A stretch of 64,000 nucleotides of DNA from Glandiceps talaboti. Taxonomy: Eukaryota; Hemichordata; Enteropneusta; Spengelidae. Every line of letters begins with the position of its first letter. Position 1 is the first letter of the stretch. Shown here one piece after another: positions 46,744-58,564 of this stretch. The notes under the pieces were generated by a model. It saw only the letters and a list, made by a program, of their open reading frames with translations. It had not been told where the DNA came from and did no database searches. The stretch is taken from the NCBI RefSeq assembly GCF_964340395.1, contig NC_135551.1, positions 5,461,963 to 5,525,962 of the forward strand. The letters run 5' to 3'. A program made the position numbers and the translations under genes.

Positions 46744-47044
46744 TGATGTATATGTACAAGTTATGCCATTACACTTGAGGTATATGGTTGTTAAGTTTTG
46801 TTTATATCTGATCAACTATCATCTCAATACTTCGCAAACATACTGTGTTTGTTGTTTTCTATGAGATTGCACAGTTGTCATAGTTTTGATCAACCACCAT
46901 CTCTCTCTACATACCTACTGTAGTTACATCATTATTATAATATTGTGGTATGTGATTGCATAGTTGTGCTATGGTAGTTCTGACTGATCAAAGTGACTGT
47001 GTTCTGATCAACCATCATTAACACTAGAGCATACACTGTTGTAA

Positions 47045-47050
47045 AATAAA
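47045..47050 (+). terminator. candidate poly-A signal of the CNB gene
   Basis: AATAAA about 880 bp after the stop codon, the first clear plus-strand signal that I noted. Other AATAAA copies near 48001 and 48052 could also serve. Confidence 0.3.
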
Positions 47051-48150
47051 GGCTAGACTCTGTGTTCTTCAGCAGTACAACTGGAAAAAAAAATTGTAAT
47101 ATTCTCTTTGTATCATTATAAGTGTATGCAATATGACTGTAAATATTTCATTGCAAAAAATCCGTCCAGCATTTCAGATTATGAAAACTTATAAAATGTT
47201 TTATAAACATTGTGAATTGTTAATTGTGTAAGGATTCTATGATTGGTGTTGTAATATGTGTGCAAATGTTTGTACTTTTAATACTAAATCTTTCTACTTT
47301 CAAGTCAGACCCTTATGTAGTCTATCTGCTAGACCTCAGATGTTCTTCCAATAGAATATGACACACGACCGAACATCGCTATCGAGGATGGAACATTCAG
47401 GCAAGCCCTCACTGCGAACTTTCTTCGCTTATAGTATCGAAAGAAAGCCCGAACGTCTAGCAGCAAGACTAACCCTTATGCAACTAAATATTCAACCAAG
47501 CATCCAAGTTAGCCTGTCTCAAGCTGTACTAAATCTACCTACATGTACTAGCAATGAGTTTCTCTATTTATCACAGTGTAATCTTTCACTCCCTGGTGTT
47601 AAATTGTAAGCAGATTACTGGTAAGACTAAGGCTGGCTAGCCTATAACTACATTATTCACATCCATGCAGGAAACTGACAAGTTCACTGAAAACTGCAAA
47701 CTCGGTGCATGTTTGGTGTTCTATGCTGTGTAACAAGCCATGTGATTGTGTAGTGATAGTGAAATTTATCTGACTCAAACAGTTTGTATTTATAGTGATA
47801 ATGAGACACACTTATAGTTTTAAACAGGAACTCGTCAAAAAAAGGTAGTTTTAGCTTGACTTTTGACAGGAAAACTTGGATATAGATGTACATCACTGTC
47901 GAACCAAGTAATATTTAGTGCAAACAACAAATGGAAAATATCCAACTGTTGGACAGGAATGAAGTTTTCATTTCAAGTATATTAAATGTTTATAAAAATA
48001 AATAAATTCTTGTTTTGTGGTTTAAGTTTATGTATATGATTATGATGCCTTAAATAAATGACTGCATACACATACTGCTACTAGTAGACTACTCTAATTA
48101 ATCATTTTTGGCAAAACTGAATTGAGGTTTAGTAGTCACAGATGAGGTAA
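47051..48150. other. no gene seen
   Basis: Sequence between the CNB gene and the next microsatellite. ORFs here have no recognisable domain; the 83-codon frame at 47358 is probably chance. Confidence 0.5.
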
Positions 48151-48155
48151 AATGT

Positions 48156-48260
48156 ATGTAGGTAGGTAGGTAGGTAGGTAGGTAGGTAGGTAGGTAGGTA
48201 GGTATGTATGTATATATATGTACGTACATATGTGTGTGTGTGTGTGTGAGCATGAGGATG

Positions 48261-48297
<37 letters not shown>
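48156..48297. repeat. compound (GTAG)n / (GT)n / (GTAT)n microsatellite
   Basis: GTAG tetramers for about 45 bp, a short GT run, then GTAT tetramers. Confidence 0.95.
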
Positions 48298-48794
48298 TGT
48301 ATATGCATGTGTGTTTGTGGGAGTTTGAGTGGACTATCCAGTCAATATCCAGTGTCAATTACAGTGTCATTATTTGGGATATTACTTTGATAATGTTTAT
48401 CAGTGACAGTGATCAAAATACTGATGTGAAAACTGATTAGAAGATGTGTATTAGGTCAACAATACTTAGCAGGTTGACCTGAAACATAAAGTGAATGTGT
48501 GATAAGTGTATGTATATGATGAATTGTTGACCTATCTTAAAAAATGACACCATCACCCAATTGTTCAATCATAGACTGAGGTGAACGATCTACCATAGTC
48601 TATGTCTACAGTCTGTGGTTAAGTATACAAATTAGGTTAAAATATAACATTATACAGGTCATAATTCTGGAGGGAAGGGGTTGGGTGTAACAAATGTTTT
48701 GAAATATTCCAATGACCCTCTATCCTAATGGCTTCACTATGTTGACCCCTTCATACACAGGAGATCAATCTTACATGACCCTCACTCACATACC

Positions 48795-49205
48795 TAGTCT
48801 AGTTCCTGACGGACCATATTCCGTACAAAGTTATCTTCATCCTATTCCATCTAGTCAATCCCGATACTCAAGGCGTTAAATGTGGTTCAACCCCATAGTG
48901 GGCGAAGCGCAAACGGCACATGTCAGTAGTAATCCATCACAAATTGATGGGCTGTCGTCATCGCTCATTAATATTCATTAATTGGTACAGCTGATTCAGT
49001 TTTGACTATGATATGCAAATGTCCAACCAGGACTCCACCTCCAGTCTATTTAAACTAAAATCATTTGGGGACACGACAACATCATCATGTTTATATGAAC
49101 ACCATAGGGGGAGCACAAAATTCTGTGCGAGAGTAACGGAATTGACTAGACAGAATAGTATGAAGATAACATAGTATGGAATACGGTCCGTCAGGAACTA
49201 GACTA
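48795..49205. mobile_element. 411-bp MITE with 9-bp target duplication
   Basis: Terminal inverted repeats begin TAGTCTAGTTCCTGACGG on each side. They continue imperfectly for about 80 bp (GTTATCTTCAT and ATGAAGATAAC). Flanks TCACATACC (48786-48794) and TCACATACT (49206-49214) form a 9-bp duplication with one mismatch. Long inverted repeats with 9-bp duplications fit Mutator-like elements; hAT (8 bp) is the alternative. No coding sequence. Confidence 0.85.
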
Positions 49206-49214
49206 TCACATACT

Positions 49215-51120
49215 TAGTACTTATTCTGTAAACATTGTCCAAATGCTATGAAGCACAAATATCATTTCCTTTTAATTTCAAACAATGAATGAACATAAAA
49301 AACAAAAACAATTTTATATAGTAATTATATTAATACATACATATTCCATCAACCAAGTCTGACTACTATAACAATGTAAATTCAATCCTGTGGTATAACT
49401 TGATAAACACTAAGTCTGTCGTATGAGTGCTTCCAGTGTTTCTCTGTGGCTATACTTTCACTAGTGAAGGATGTAAAAGTTCAAATGAAAACACTGTACA
49501 TGTAAATCTTGAGGATGGTGTACTGAAGACATTTTCCCCAATTGTACTCTACAAACATGTAGATATTAGCTTGTTTACTGTGTTCTTGTGTTGCATCGGC
49601 AGCTGTTGTCATACTTGCTAGCCTTAAAAAACCAACTAGCTTGTCTTGAGAACCATTAGAACTGATTCACTAAGTCACATCCCAAAACGTTGTTATCATA
49701 TTATACCCAATATCACTTGCAATGTAATTCTAATCAATGGAAAGCATGCGCATTGAATCCGAGCAATAATTACCTGTGACACGCCCCAGAATACTTTGCC
49801 CAAATATAGCAAGTGGCACGCTTATCAATATATACATTCACTCAGTGATTTGGCTTTGTTAATTTCTTCACTGTTTTTATGATTTTGCAAACAAAATAAT
49901 ATTTCACTGTCAAATTATACAATTATGTTATTCAAATGATGTTTCCTTGCCACTACATGGGGTACACGATAAAACCTTTACGGGCCCTCCTAAAGTCGGG
50001 CCCTTCCACCATACAACCAGTGTCTACGGTACAACCTCATCTACAAAACCCATATCCAGGCCGTAAAGATAATTATCAAACACTTGTATGTTGAATTTAC
50101 ATAATGACATGTAAATTATCACATGTACACTTCACATGCGTCATCTGTTAACTCCTGTGTTCATTTCTGTTCATTTACATAATGACTTAATTTGCATAAT
50201 TACATGTAAATTATCACATGCACACTTCACATGCGTCATGTGTTAACTCATGTGTTCATCTCTGCTGTGTGTGTACATTTACATAATGACTTCATTTGAA
50301 TAATGTCATGGTTGTAATCAGGTTATGAGGCACACATTTTACAATAACTATGACCTGTTCTCAAGACAAGCTAGGTGCATGAAGATGAGGTACTAGAAGG
50401 TACAACAGCTAACGATGTAACACAACCGCACAGTAAACACTGGTTATATGCAAATACATATATTAGCTAAATCCAAAGTGGCGATCAGAACTTAGGACAA
50501 TTAGAAACTGTCTGATCACAAGCACTGGGTGCTTGCCGTGTGAGGGCGCTAACCCGAGTAAGTACGGTACTGTAAATAGTGATCACAATGTGGTCAACAA
50601 ACAAATAGCATTTTATCTGAACATGTGTATGACTGAACTTTAAAGGTACACAACAGGTACATGTACCTGCAACTGAATCAATTTTAGAAACTTGTGTTAG
50701 ATATAATGACATAGTACAATATATCCAATCAAATTGATTTTTGAGTCCATACCCTAAAATCAATATTCCAACACAATCACCATTTCAACCTAATACTGTA
50801 CAACATATGGATATATAGTAAACCTGTAATTTACATGTAGTGTGTTTAATTACCAGTATTTTTGTAATTTTCAGTAAATATATTGTTGGTTGTCTGTTTC
50901 CAAAAAATATACTCTAGTTGCAGCTTGTGTAGCTTTAACACTACTTTTATATAACAGAACTACATTAAGTACATTTACTGGTATAATTCAGACAATTTCA
51001 TATTTTCAAAGACATGATTGCAGGAAGTATTAGCCATGATCATACAACAACATAGGAAAAGGTTTTTGAAAAAGTAACAATGCTATATATCATGTAGCTA
51101 CAACAATCTACGGTTAATAG
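49215..51120. other. no gene seen
   Basis: AT-rich intergenic DNA. A diverged direct repeat of about 120 bp (ACATAATGAC, AAATTATCACATG, CACTTCACATGCGTCAT) occurs at 50098-50175 and 50180-50290. Confidence 0.5.
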
Positions 51121-51124
51121 TAAT

Positions 51125-51370
51125 GTTTTGGGGTTTTTTATACGCGCTTTTAAAAAATATCGCTTTCTCACTCTGCTCAAACTGCTTTACAATTGTTACT
51201 CCTGGTATGGATATCATCTATAGCGGTACAACGGCCCTTTATACTTGCTCAACTCCCTGGGGAGTATATGACCCATTGCAGCCAATATAAGCACATAGGA
51301 TTAAAGCATTCATAGTGCAACAACTATCCTACCAGGTCCCCCAATTATACAGCTGGGTTGACCAGGTCAC
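51125..51370 (-). mobile_element. SINE 3' fragment, minus strand
   Basis: Read on the minus strand it matches the body and tail of the SINE at 53478: GTCAACCCAGCTGTATAATT, CCTGGTAGGATAG, CTCCCCAGGGAGTTGAG. It ends with a GAAAGCGATA...AAAGCGCGTATAAAA tail, like the AGCGC-TATAAA tails of many marine-invertebrate SINEs. The tRNA-like head is absent. Confidence 0.7.
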
Positions 51371-51783
51371 AATTTGTTTCTCAAGATAACGTATTAAAAT
51401 AGTGATATGGGTCAGTAAGTTACTTAAATAAAGACAGAAGTGTACAACTGCATGTGAACACATGTTGATAATAGTTTCTGTTCATGCTTTTAAATGCACC
51501 AAGATGTCTTAGAAACGACACCTGAAATCTTTAAGAATACTATGAATTACTGGATCCATCAAAGGTCTATAACATAAACTATAAATGATAGTTTTCTAAC
51601 GGATAAATGTTTGTAGTTTTGCCATCTTATCACTACATCAATGATGGCTTTTGTTTGATAGAGGGCAGTATTTATCATGGCGGGGGGGAAAGGGGGGGGG
51701 GGCAGATTCATGTAATGTATAGGGCAGGTTATGAGAAATGGTGAATTAAATATGGCCAACCTAAATCACCATTATCACCTTGG

Positions 51784-54700
51784 TTACTGTTTGCCTTTAT
51801 TGGATCGTTTTCTTTTCAAGGATGAAATCTGCCGTTGTGGTGTTCTTGGTATATGTATAGTACTATTTCTGTCTGTGCTAGCATCAGTGTCAGAATCAGA
51901 ATCCATATATACCCTGGGTGGAGTCTTCTTGACAGACGTTTTTAATTGTTTCCTTGGACTGCTGACTAGTTTCACTGTATTTTTCTTGATGTGTTGTTGT
52001 TGTTTTTCCAGTTCTTTGATTCGTTCCGATAATGTGATCACAACATTTTGAAGCTGTAAACCAGAGTAGTAAAAAAAAAGTTTCAAAAATCATCGATCTC
52101 TTGTTTTTCCAACATATCTGATTTTCACTGATGGCCCCCCCTTTGGATTAAGATATAGATTTAGGGTATGAAATCTAATTGTCTGGCAGAGCTGTAGGGG
52201 TCAGATTCAAGAAATACACATGGTTAATCGTATGTGAAGATCATTACATGATAACGGTGAATGAAAGAAGCCATTAATATCAAACTGCAACAACTGTCAA
52301 TAACATGGACAAGGGGATGGAAATACTGGTGGGATACAGCGCCCTCTTGTGGTCATATGACAAATCTACATCGATGAACTGTATACAGCCAATCATATTA
52401 ATCAATCAGAACTTAGATGGAAGTGACATACAGGCCTTGGTAAGGAGCTTCTGTTAAATATATTGTTGACAGCTGGTATTGTTATAGATTACACTAACAA
52501 TAGAAACAGTCCACAACAAAAAACTAAAGTTACCTAGCAAGGCCTGTACATCACTTTTGCCTAAGTTCAGAGCTCTGTACTGATAATTAAGTGACAGCAA
52601 TGCATATTATCTCATTCAACATTCAATTTGCAACCAAACATACATAGTTAATTTTACAACTTACAAGGTATTCTTTCCCTGTAACCATTCACAAAGATGA
52701 TTCCCTACTTGTAACATCTCTCTAAATCTTCCATGAAACTTTAACAGCCAAAGACTGAAAAAAACTTATCTTTTTTTCGGTGCTACTACTTACTATATTC
52801 ACTGAAAACTAACATGAAATAATTTAAAAGGAATGTACACAACGTTCAATTTCTCTGTATAGTATTATCTAACCTGACATTGTTGTTGGCAAACTCTATC
52901 AACAAGGTAGATCCAACAGCTTACCTTACAAATGTATTCATACATTGTTTTCTGGTTTGGTACTCCCTGGTCTTTTAAGCCATCACTGTCTTCCTGTAGA
53001 CTACCAACTTCATAACTGTCAACAAATCATGTATTATATCATCAGTCTTTGAAATCGTGTTGACTATGGCGAGTACAAATCAAAAGCTTTCTGATTTCAA
53101 CACTAGATCTACATGGATTACCTACAAGTGTTCTGGTTGGTAAACTCTAACTGAGTTCCCCTATCATTTTACTGGGGTTCCCCATCAGTGTTTTTTGTTG
53201 AGGGCAGTGGAAAGACATAAGCAACCTGAGTTCACCACATTTTTGCCAGGATTTTACTACAAGTTTTACTTACCAATCAATTTCATCCACATAGAGACAG
53301 TAATGATCTCTAATATGATCAAGTTCTACTGTTGTTGTTCTGTAACGTTTACCAAGCACTGTTGTACACTTCTTACACCTCAAATATCGAAAGCAACTGT
53401 AAGAAACAAAAGTATACAGACAACACATTAACCATTCCTTTACAAAAACTAAAACTTAAAAGGTATACGATTGTGTAGTCAAGATGGGTGAAGGTATACC
53501 CATTGTGGAGTCATGATGGGTGAATGGTTAGCATGTTCGCCTTGGAATCTGTACATTGCAGGTTTAAAACCCATCACTGCAGTTTGTTTCTGAATAGCTA
53601 AAGTCCTTGGGCAAGATTTGAACCATGATTGTACCTCGGTCAACCCAGCTGTATAATTGGGGACCTGGTAGGATAGAGGTAACCTGATTGCAATATGTAT
53701 GCTCCCCAGGGAGTTGAGGAAGTATAAAGGGCCGTTGTGCTGCCATTGATCCATGCCAGAGGTAATAATTGTGGGCAACTTGAGCTTTCAGGAGAGGTGC
53801 ATCATAAAGTGCACTATTCATATTATTATTAGCAAATGTTCTAAAATGAATTTCTTCTTAAGTTTACTTTCTCTTGGTAGGATTTGGCTGATAAGACCTT
53901 GACAGCTACATTTTTTATGTGCATTTAAAACCTTCAAATTTTTATCATTTAATTCTATCCTTTTCATCTGTGTATATCCTGTTTTTAATTACTCTGCTGA
54001 GCTGTAGTGAACCACTTGAATAGTCAGCTGGGCTTTCTTATTAGTCAACCTTGCACGGCCATTATTAACATTTGCATTATATACAAAACAAAGATTGTGT
54101 TTCACTTTGTCGCAATTTCAACTCATTCCATTTCAACTCGCCCCATTTTCAACTCTTCTCACTCTTTTAAAATCAAATCATGTAGTAAAGTAATTTGCAG
54201 ATCTTTGCAATATGATTTATGTGTCAATGTATTTTAGTTATAAAAGACATTACTATACTAAAACATTAAAATACAGTACATCAGATATATTGACTTTTTG
54301 GTTTGGTTTATCCCTCCCTTGTTTTGGTAGGAAAACCAGACCTTCATCATTAAGAGATACTGAAAAATTTAACAAACAATCCCCCTAGAAATCTGATGCA
54401 CTGAAATCGGGGTGAGTTGAAATTGGGGAGAGCTGACACTAGGATGAGTTGAAAATTGAATGAGTTGAATTGGGACGAGTTGAAATTTGGACAAAGTGAT
54501 GTCACCCCACAAAAAAATGAATACCAGCACCAGTAACATCAAAGAAAAATTAGGGAAAGTATTGGCAATTTTGAACGTTTTGACTCATATTTCGACCACA
54601 GCAGAATGAGTTACGTAGACACGCATTGTCATGACAAAGGCGCGTGCTGTCGTGACGTAGAATGACCTAAGTATATATTCCATATTTTTTTGTTAAACTT

Positions 54701-56081
54701 ATGGCATTATGGTATAATCCCTGTTATTTACCTGGCTTCATCAAGTCCACTCTGGGAAATTGTAATCTTCCTGTCTTCAGTCACATTGTCTGTTACCCCT
54801 GGAATAGAAACGTTGACTATTAGAGCAAAGACAGACTTATTGTACATGGACTACTCATACTACTTGCCTACAAATATTATACATCAGTCAAAGGGACATA
54901 GTCTGCAACTTACATGTATATAAGTATTTGTCATCATTATTGTTTCCAAATAAAATGTTACTAATATTTTACCCTTCACTGTCACTTGTCTAAAAACCAG
55001 TATCCACTGACAAAACTACTGCCATGTAAATAAACTGTTGTGATAATGTAGTTCAATATTTAAATTTCAAGAATAAAATGATGTCATTTTATTCATACAG
55101 TATGAGAATACATTTAGTTAATTTGGTAGGAATTTTGTCAGCGACTACTATAGTCATTAAACAAGTGATAGTGAAGGGTAAAATATAAGTAACCTTTTAT
55201 TTGGAAACAAAAATGACAAAGAATACTTACAAGTTGCAGACTTCTGTATGTCCATTTGACTGATACTACATGTATAGCTAGGAAGACATCACATGACTGT
55301 TTACCCAAAGGACAGTGAGTGGGTTACACCTCAAAACAGACTGTTTCTCAAAGGCAGAATTTATGGAAAACAGTCTGTGTTGGGGTGGTGACTAACATGC
55401 ACCTGAGGGAAACTGATGCATGATGTGTGAAGGGCTGGAATGTAGCAGTAGCCTAGGGCACAAACTAAACATTGTATCTTGGCTTCCAATTTATAAGGTA
55501 GCAGTCTGTTAGGCTGCAACTTGCAAGAAATGTCGTGTCGTTCCCCACCCACCGGCCTCCATCATTGCCCCCTCCATCATTGCCCCCTCCATCATTGTGC
55601 CCTCCATCATTGTGCCCTCCATCATTGTGCCCTCCACTGGGAGGGGTTGACCCGTCACAGCATACCTTACAGACTAGTAGTCTGTTAGACCAATTGGAAA
55701 TCAATTGAAAATTGTAGCTAAAATAGCTGACTCGGCTAAATCTGACTACCCAGTGTACAACATAAATTTAATCTCTGTGTTGATATTACACATATATTAA
55801 TCATTATTGCCTGAGCTGATATTAGGACATGCCTGGGAGCATTCATACAATTTGAATACAATTCTTTTTCTAATGCTGAATTCAATTCTCCAAGTGGCCA
55901 CTATCTATGGGAAAACCAAGAGCTTGTGATAATACAATGGTGATATCATTTACTGTGGTTCACTGTATCCATACTGAATCTTTAAATTATACACTGGTAC
56001 AATTTCTTGTAGCCACAAAATATCTCTGAGGAGGCTGTCAGTTATTTCAATCCTTGTTTTTTTCCTTTTACTTCTAATTCT

Positions 56082-56127
<46 letters not shown>

Positions 56128-56922
56128 TACATGATACTGTGTATGTAGGAAATTACAACTGCCAACTTTAGACCGTGGACAAACAGTTACAAAAAGCTGG
56201 AAAGTAAATGGATTGATAACACTTATATCACAGCATGTTGGAAGTATAGAAACTTGTTGTATCATATTCCATCATTTGATAAGAACAGATTTATGGCCAT
56301 TTTACATAATAGTTCACGTAACTCTGATATGAATGTTCTAGCGAAGGACCAAGAGTGATGGAGCAAAACTGCTACAGTATTGCATCTACCACGATATCAG
56401 CCTATATCAAATTGCTGCTCATAACCAAGTAATGAGTAATTAAATCCCCTCCACTGTCTATGGTTGCAGTGTCAGGAGAAGAATGGGTCTGACAGGCGTA
56501 AAATGGGAGCAGTTGGGTAGAAAACTTTCGCGGTGAGTGAACCTGTGCGAACACAGAAACAAGCGTGTTTTTACCCCTTTCATATAAAGTTGGCCAAATA
56601 CGTCAATATTAACGATATTATCGACATTTTATTGTATTCTGATATAAATATTCTGAGACATAACTCGGGAAACAAATGCCTGTGGTCTGAATTCATGAAG
56701 GCTCTGATCCGAATCGTACGCGTACTCACTTTTCACTGCGATGACAGCGAGTTGTTCTTCGGTTGAGCCAACCATGGTTGAATCACTTAAAACATGGAGA
56801 CATCCACTACATTGGATAACGAATTCTGCCTGGGCCATATCGTCTGAACCGTCATCTTCACCAACAGACACAGCATTTTTGAATAACATAGACACAACGT
56901 CTGTGTTCATCTCTCCCGCCAT
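51784..56922 (-). CDS. MIS18: Mis18 family centromere protein, five exons
   Basis: Exons on the minus strand: 56922-56730, 54798-54732, 53396-53274, 53015-52925 and 52053-51784. Phases match throughout, giving 247 residues from the ATG at 56922. The N-terminal segment is acidic. The Yippee/Mis18 zinc fold follows: CSGC with VLSDS in exon 1, then RCKKC with TTVLGKRY in exon 3 supplying the second CxxC pair. Next come HIRDHYCLYVDEID, a short coiled coil (LSERIKELEKQQ) and a Lys/Arg-rich C terminus. Mis18 proteins act in the nucleus as an oligomer at centromeres after mitosis, priming loading of the CENP-A chaperone. I cannot tell whether this is the alpha (MIS18A) or beta (OIP5) form, or an unduplicated ancestor. 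It is divergently paired with MTRES1. Intron 1 holds MITE and hairpin repeats. Confidence 0.9.
53478..53830 (+). mobile_element. tRNA-derived SINE in a Mis18 intron
   Basis: The head carries box A-like (GGTTAGCATGTTCGCC) and box B-like (GGTTTAAAACCC) sequences with tRNA spacing. The body has CCTTGGGCAAGATTTGAACC and CAACCCAGCTGTATAATTGG, phrases common in SINEs of marine invertebrates. A short ATT-rich tail ends near 53830. It sits between Mis18 exons 2 and 3, antisense to the gene. Confidence 0.75.
55555..55635. repeat. 15-17-bp minisatellite
   Basis: Five units around CCCTCCATCATTG in Mis18 intron 1. The Gly/Asn/Asp-rich reverse frame is a repeat artefact. Confidence 0.9.
56083..56127. repeat. 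(CAA)n microsatellite
   Basis: About 15 CAA/ACA triplets in Mis18 intron 1. Confidence 0.95.
56156..56320. mobile_element. half of a MITE family A element
   Basis: The left arm only: CAACTGCCAACTTTAGACC, GGATTGATAACACTTATAT, TTTGATAAGAACAGATTTAT, matching 30028 onward. The right arm is missing. Confidence 0.7.
56500..56690. repeat. hairpin-ended interspersed repeat, copy 2
   Basis: Matches 22720-22850 (shared ACAGAAACAAG, TTTTACCCCTTTCA, ATTTTATTGTATTCTGATA, CTCGG-GAAACAA-TGCCTGTG). It ends about 40 bp from the Mis18 exon 1 donor. Confidence 0.65.
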
Positions 56923-57325
56923 CTTTTCATTCGGTGAGTTTGACCTCGACGGGTCAACGCGAGATCTCAAGAATTAAAAACCAGAAATTTCTTGAAAACT
57001 TTGTTTCATGATGACAAATCATAAATTTACAATGACAATTTGTGTTAAAGATAAAAAACCCAAAAAAAACCGCGCTTTAAAGTACCAATGTTAATATGAC
57101 TATGAGGTGAAAGGTCAGAGGTTACACATGTTGCTGTTGGTTGATATTGCATTGAGCCGCTCATGATGTACACTGACTGACAGGGCTAGGCAAGGCTAAA
57201 TTGTCTGTATCGAGACGTATTTGTTGAGTGTTTTAGTAGGCAATTCTTTATCCAGAACTGTATTTATTTAGCAGGAGGATACAAACTGGCGAAATAGCTA
57301 GAACTCAAACTTGAAGTCCGCCCCC
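56923..57325. promoter_or_regulatory. shared bidirectional promoter region of Mis18 and MTRES1
   Basis: The 403 bp between two divergent start codons. There is no strong TATA box in the usual position. Spacing of this size between housekeeping genes usually means a shared promoter. Transcription start sites cannot be read from the sequence. Confidence 0.55.
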
Positions 57326-58531
57326 ATGCTCCGTCCGAAGGCTTACACTCTTGTCGGTGTATTTCGTACGCACAGAAGTTGTCTCCATGTTTCATGGAAT
57401 TCTACAAAAGAGCTTCAGTGCAGGAAACAGCGGATTGTCCACCAACGTCATGTGAGTAACAGCGTACAGAAAGCCCACAATCCACTTTTCGATTTTCTGA
57501 AAGTATCAAGTTGCCATGGAAATGTGTCACCTTCACTCAGTGAATATGGAAGACATCACTGCCATTTTGGTAGATGTCACAATATGTATTTTCAATGTGT
57601 GCGAAGTTTTGCAGCAAAGAGTAGGGGTAGAGGTGATGTGAAATCATACGTAGACGTTGTTGACTATGATAGCAGTAAGGAATACAGCGATGATGAACTG
57701 AGAAGTGATGAAGAGTCAGATGATGAGGGTGACACTAGTGGAGAGCCAAAATCGTGGAAGGATGTTGTACACAGTGTGAGTGGATTCCGAGCTGATCAGA
57801 TGCTGGCAGTGGGACTTGGAATTTCAAGAAAGTAAGGAGTAAACTTTATAATTTGTTTATTTCTTATAATTTCATAAATAGGGGAATGCCACTCCTAGCA
57901 GTAAAGGTTTGTAATTTATTTTATCATTTCGTATCACACAAATTTTGCATGATTGCCAAGAAATACTAAATTGAACCACTTTTTTATCGCAATTGTTCTG
58001 GCAGCAGACTGGCATATGCATCAGATGAGCAATACATATACATGACTTTATTTGAAAGCACTAAGCACTTAGGAGTCATACATGTATAATGACTCTTCAG
58101 AATCTAAAGTTTATGAAAAGTACCTTTATATTTGTCTTCCTGCAGCCAAAAAATACTCATGACCTAAGGGGTTTGGAAAGTTGCAAGAAGAGTCCCTAGA
58201 CAAGTAATGACAAGGCCCCTTAGGTCACTCATATTTTCCTTGGATGAACAAAGGAAAATGTTTTGGGAATAACATCTAAATAAACTTGTTCATTCTTCAA
58301 ATCAAAGACAATCATTCTCTATATTTGATTTCAGACAAGTAGAAGTTGCCTTCCTTTCTGGCAAACTAAGATTTAATGGTGAAAAATTGACAAAGAAAAG
58401 TAAAAGGGTGAGTATTTTGTTATGTTACCTCCATTGCTTTTGTTAAATCAGTTTATCATTGTAATCAGTAAATTTTTCTTTGATTAGTATAATTGTATAT
58501 GAAAGTGAAATCGTTTGTGATTTATTTTACA

Positions 58532-58564
<33 letters not shown>

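Noticed and set aside
47358-47609. 83-residue ORF after the CNB gene
   Set aside because: No domain and no convincing splice or start context; more likely chance in 3' flanking DNA.
53540-53600. Functional tRNA gene
   Set aside because: The A and B box-like sequences are part of a SINE head; no cloverleaf with a proper acceptor stem can be drawn.
55465-55704. Gly/Asn/Asp-rich minus-strand protein
   Set aside because: A minisatellite translation within Mis18 intron 1.
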